A DNA stretch of 64,000 bases from Pedobacter nanyangensis (GTDB lineage: Bacteria > Bacteroidota > Bacteroidia > Sphingobacteriales > Sphingobacteriaceae), in contig NZ_QMHO01000001.1 in the NCBI RefSeq assembly GCF_003313505.1, forward strand, positions 124,001-188,000, written 5' to 3'. Numbering within the stretch: position 1 is the stretch's first letter; every line of letters begins with the position of its first letter. A program made the translations under genes and the position numbers. Below, piece after piece: positions 61,516 through 64,000 of this stretch. The notes beneath the pieces were generated by a model. The model did not search any database, was not told where the DNA came from, and saw nothing but the letters and a program-made list of their open reading frames with translations.

Positions 61516-62274
61516 TCAACTATCCAGCCAGGCTTTAAAGTCAGGTACACGGTCTCTGCTCACAATGACATCTTCATCAGGCTGAGGGGAAAGCACGAGC
61601 TTAAGACGGTTGCCAAAATAAATATGTATCTGCCGTATACATTTTCTTGAAACGATGAACTGACGGTTTATCCGAAAAAAGGTATAAGGGTCAACCTCTT
61701 TTTCCAGCAAGTCTAACGTGGAGGAAAGCACATGGGGCTTATTATCCAGCGTAACCAGATGCGTTAATTTATTGGAGAGCTGAAAATAGGCGACCTCATC
61801 TTTAGAGATCGTCAGTAACCTGTCTCTCCACTCTATCAGAAAATTGTTCTTAAACCTCGTTGGGTTCGCTGAAATATCTTTAAGGAGAAGTTGAAGATCG
61901 GGGATAGCAGTTACCGGATTCAACTGACGATACCTCATCAGGCTTTGCTTAATATCTTCTATCGCTACGGGTTTTAGCAAATAATCGATGCCATTTGCTT
62001 TGAATGCCTTGATCGCATATTCGTCGTAAGCCGTGGTAAAAATGACGGGCTTCTGAATATCAAATTCGGAAAAAATGTCAAAGCTGAGACCATCCGACAA
62101 CTGAATGTCCATGAAATACAGATCCGGCTCATCGTTAGCGGAGAGCCATTCCAGCGTTTCCTTAACCGTGTGTAATATAGCCACGATTTCAATGTCTTCC
62201 CGAACCTTTGAAATAAGCCGTTTCAGTCGGTTGGCTGTCAACAGTTCATCCTCAATTATTATTGCTTTTATCAT
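61516..62274 (-). CDS. LytTR-family response regulator
   Basis: The 252-residue regulator has a receiver domain (phospho-acceptor Asp56 in YFMDIQLSDGLSF; Lys in YLLKPVAIED) and a C-terminal LytTR DNA-binding domain (about 145-250, FLIEWRDRLLTISKDEVAYF and FFRINRQFIVSRKCIRQIHI). It pairs with the histidine kinase whose gene overlaps it by 4 bp. It may control the outer-membrane genes downstream (PagL-like protein and barrel protein), which follow in the same direction. Confidence 0.93.
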   Translation of the reverse strand: MIKAIIIEDELLTANRLKRLISKVREDIEIVAILHTVKETLEWLSANDEPDLYFMDIQLSDGLSFDIFSEFDIQKPVIFTTAYDEYAIKAFKANGIDYLLKPVAIEDIKQSLMRYRQLNPVTAIPDLQLLLKDISANPTRFKNNFLIEWRDRLLTISKDEVAYFQLSNKLTHLVTLDNKPHVLSSTLDLLEKEVDPYTFFRINRQFIVSRKCIRQIHIYFGNRLKLVLSPQPDEDVIVSRDRVPDFKAWLDS

Positions 62275-63296
62275 CGCTTAAGTTCTAAAAATGGAACCCT
62301 CACCCAAAAGAAATCATCATCGTGCTTTATCGAAACCACTTCGTTTCCGAGAAGCTGATACCTTTCTGTTATATTTTTCAAACCAATGCCTTTGCTGGCT
62401 CTTTGGGTAGTCACAGGGTTAATGTTGTTCTTTATTACGATACCGTCCTGGTCAGCAAGTATTTCTATTTTTAAAGGGCTTTGCCTGCTGATCGAATTGT
62501 GTTTGATAGCATTTTCAACCAATAACTGCATGGTTGCCGTGGCAATGCCTTTGTTCATAAGGCTGTCCGGTATATCAATTTTCACCATCAGACTTTCCTG
62601 ATACCTTGCTTCGTACAGAAACAGATAAGAACGTATAAATTCCAGTTCCTCTTTCAGCGGAACTACATGGTGTTCTTTGTCTTTCAGTACGTGCCTGTAG
62701 ATATTTGAAAGTTGCTGTACATATTCAACCGCCAACTGTGAATCCTCTTCTATCAGGGAAGTAAGCGTACTGAAATTATTAAAGAGAAAATGAGGATCTA
62801 TCTGCATTTTCAAAAATTCCAGTTCTGCCTTAGCCACTTTTTCTTCATACTTCGCCAGCGTGACCGTCGCCGTATTCCATTGGATGAAGAACGAAGCAGC
62901 CGTAAATACCGCAGAAAAAAGTATGCACATAACTGTTCCGGTTACAAATACCTGCCGAACCGTTGTTTCATCATAGTATGCATCGGGGATCAACAGCCGT
63001 GAAAGAAACAGTACGGAACTGACGATAACCATCAATATACCGATCTGAATAAAAATCCTTTTGGTAAGTGCAGAACGCCACGGGAAATGTTTATCCAGCT
63101 TTTTGCTGACCCAAAAACTGCTTTCCATTATGGTCAACACACCGATGAAAGTCACCGCCAGATCACGGAGCACTTCGAGCACGAACTCTTTTGTGAGCGG
63201 ATAATCCCACGGGTTTATCAGGAGCAGCATTCCATAGAACACTACTCCGATGATAAAGTAACCGATAAACTTAAATCCCTTTTTTTGAAATGTCAT
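62271..63296 (-). CDS. LytS-type membrane histidine kinase
   Basis: The 341-residue protein has four hydrophobic helices in its first 140 residues and a His_kinase domain (PF06580), with phospho-acceptor His169 in QIDPHFLFNNFSTLTSLIEE. The C-terminal ATPase part follows with QLLVENAIKHNS and KGIGLKNITERYQLL. It is the sensor for the LytTR regulator downstream, overlapping its start codon. The signal is unknown; the short extracytoplasmic loops suggest sensing in or at the membrane. Confidence 0.93.
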   Translation of the reverse strand: MTFQKKGFKFIGYFIIGVVFYGMLLLINPWDYPLTKEFVLEVLRDLAVTFIGVLTIMESSFWVSKKLDKHFPWRSALTKRIFIQIGILMVIVSSVLFLSRLLIPDAYYDETTVRQVFVTGTVMCILFSAVFTAASFFIQWNTATVTLAKYEEKVAKAELEFLKMQIDPHFLFNNFSTLTSLIEEDSQLAVEYVQQLSNIYRHVLKDKEHHVVPLKEELEFIRSYLFLYEARYQESLMVKIDIPDSLMNKGIATATMQLLVENAIKHNSISRQSPLKIEILADQDGIVIKNNINPVTTQRASKGIGLKNITERYQLLGNEVVSIKHDDDFFWVRVPFLELKR

Positions 63297-63363
63297 AACA
63301 GTACGAATTTAAACATTATCGTTGAGCTGACCGTGATATGCATTAGCAATTAACATTCACCTG

Positions 63364-63774
63364 CTATTTTCGTGTCCACGTTTGTGTCTGGTAGAACATG
63401 CCGACATAGCCCCGCACCTTTAGCTTGCCATTTTCAAGCCACATGGTACATTTATAGGTCTTTCCTTCCGATGGATCATAGATTTTGCCACCTTCCCATT
63501 TTCCGTTGTTCTGCTTAAAGTCCGTTAACATAAGCAGTCCGATAAGAGGTTTGCTACGTTTGGACTTGTCCGGGTTTTCCTGATCGGTCAATGGTTTGCC
63601 CTGTGCATCATTGGCATCTTTCAGCCATACGATCTTACCATTGAACTTGTCTCCCGACTGATAAATTTCTACAATGGCTTCACCGTCGTCTGTCAGCCAT
63701 TTTCCTTTTATTTCCTGTGCATAGGTGAACGATGCTATAAGCAGCAGTGCAAAACTTAAAAATAGATTTTTCAT
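63364..63774 (-). CDS. DUF2147 secreted protein
   Basis: The 136-residue protein has a signal peptide (MKNLFLSFALLLIASFTYA) and the DUF2147 pattern: IKGKWLTDDGEAIVEIYQSG, GKIVWLKDANDAQGKPLTDQ, ENPDKSKRSKPLIGLLMLTD and GKWEGGKIYDPSEGKTYKC, then VRGYVGMFYQTQTWTR. The family is periplasmic and of unknown function, often in envelope-stress or lipid contexts. It is 22 bp downstream of the gene cut by the right edge of the window, so they likely form an operon. Confidence 0.88.
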   Translation of the reverse strand: MKNLFLSFALLLIASFTYAQEIKGKWLTDDGEAIVEIYQSGDKFNGKIVWLKDANDAQGKPLTDQENPDKSKRSKPLIGLLMLTDFKQNNGKWEGGKIYDPSEGKTYKCTMWLENGKLKVRGYVGMFYQTQTWTRK

Positions 63775-63796
63775 GTTTTATTATTTTTGTTATAAA

Positions 63797-64000
63797 TTAT
63801 TTCAAGAGTTTTATTTCATTTAAACGGACGTTTCCCTTTTCCGACTTGGCAATAATCACCGCAAGATTCGGTCTTGTTGTATGGGTCTGTTTTTCGCCCA
63901 CCTTTACCCCATAGGTCAGCAGGATTTCGCCGTTTTCATCTCTCTGTAAACTTACAGGGTATATTTTCGTCTCCCTGTCCGTTTCCGGAAGCACAACCGC
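63797..64000 (-). CDS. C-terminal end of an unidentified gene, cut by the window edge
   Basis: The frame is open through the right border, giving 67 visible residues that end PNLAVIIAKSEKGNVRLNEI and KLLK. The visible part is beta-rich and hydrophilic (TYGVKVGEKQTHTTRPN) with no recognised motif. Its position 22 bp before the DUF2147 gene suggests the same transcript. I cannot assign a family from this fragment. Confidence 0.6.
   Translation of the reverse strand, partial: AVVLPETDRETKIYPVSLQRDENGEILLTYGVKVGEKQTHTTRPNLAVIIAKSEKGNVRLNEIKLLK

Larger units (their letters stand above)
43900..64000 (+). mobile_element. integrative conjugative element, left part (CTnDOT-like class)
   Basis: The gene order RteC, HTH, HTH, DUF3945, topoisomerase III, ORF6N, H1-like protein, DUF1896 and methylase-helicase is the typical accessory module of Bacteroidota conjugative elements. 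The left border is approximate. The element continues beyond 64000; mob, tra and integrase genes are not in view. The part from 56770 on is on the minus strand and looks like cargo and regulation, although some of it could be chromosomal if the element ended near 56.8 kb. The second RteC gene at 58123 argues against that. Confidence 0.7.

Overview
The window is chromosomal DNA of a Bacteroidota bacterium, most likely a Sphingobacteriaceae member close to Pedobacter. This rests on TAnnTTTG-type promoters, A-rich rather than Shine-Dalgarno start regions, an Oar-like TonB-dependent receptor, M61, M28 and Tricorn peptidases, gluconate-dehydrogenase-like GMC pairs, and short dispersed repeats of kinds common between genes in that family. 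The species assignment is inference.

Region 1 (1-14.1 kb) is an exopolysaccharide locus, almost all on the minus strand. From the promoter-proximal end it holds a lone receiver protein, an initiating phosphoglycosyltransferase with a receiver-like N-terminus, a short TolC-like protein, a Wzc-like chain-length protein without a Walker A motif, a Wzy/O-antigen-ligase-like polymerase, a membrane GT2 enzyme, a 32-codon membrane ORF missed by standard length cut-offs, two more glycosyltransferases, a Wzx flippase, a GT32 enzyme and a broken second GT32 copy. One GT2 gene lies on the plus strand. An Lrp/AsnC regulator follows.

Region 2 (14.2-14.7 kb) holds two tandem tRNA-like genes with Leu-type bodies, apparent GUC anticodons, very long variable arms and covarying acceptor stems. 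It is the oddest feature here.

Region 3 (14.7-43.7 kb) is ordinary chromosomal content: a membrane protein pair, two periplasmic amidohydrolases (one a double-domain protein), a TonB receptor, and a trpE-trpG-trpC operon. That operon has an unannotated leader peptide with two Trp codons and a complete attenuator, but no trpD. Then come a GMC oxidoreductase with its Tat-lipoprotein partner, a 1.25-kb repeat array, three exported peptidases in a row, and housekeeping or unknown genes (GNAT, a thiamine-pyrophosphokinase-like protein, SPFH, CapA, NlpC/P60).

Region 4 (about 43.9 kb to the right edge) is part of an integrative conjugative element of the CTnDOT-like Bacteroidota class. Its core is RteC, two HTH/excisionase-like proteins, a DUF3945 protein, topoisomerase III, an ORF6N protein, a histone-H1-like protein, DUF1896 and an 1,814-residue methylase-helicase. 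A cargo and accessory part follows: VOC protein, AraC regulator, a second RteC, a frameshifted outer-membrane beta-barrel protein, a PagL-type lipid A deacylase, a LytS/LytR-type two-component pair, a DUF2147 protein and a gene cut by the window edge. No integrase, relaxase or Tra genes are inside the window, so the element must continue to the right.
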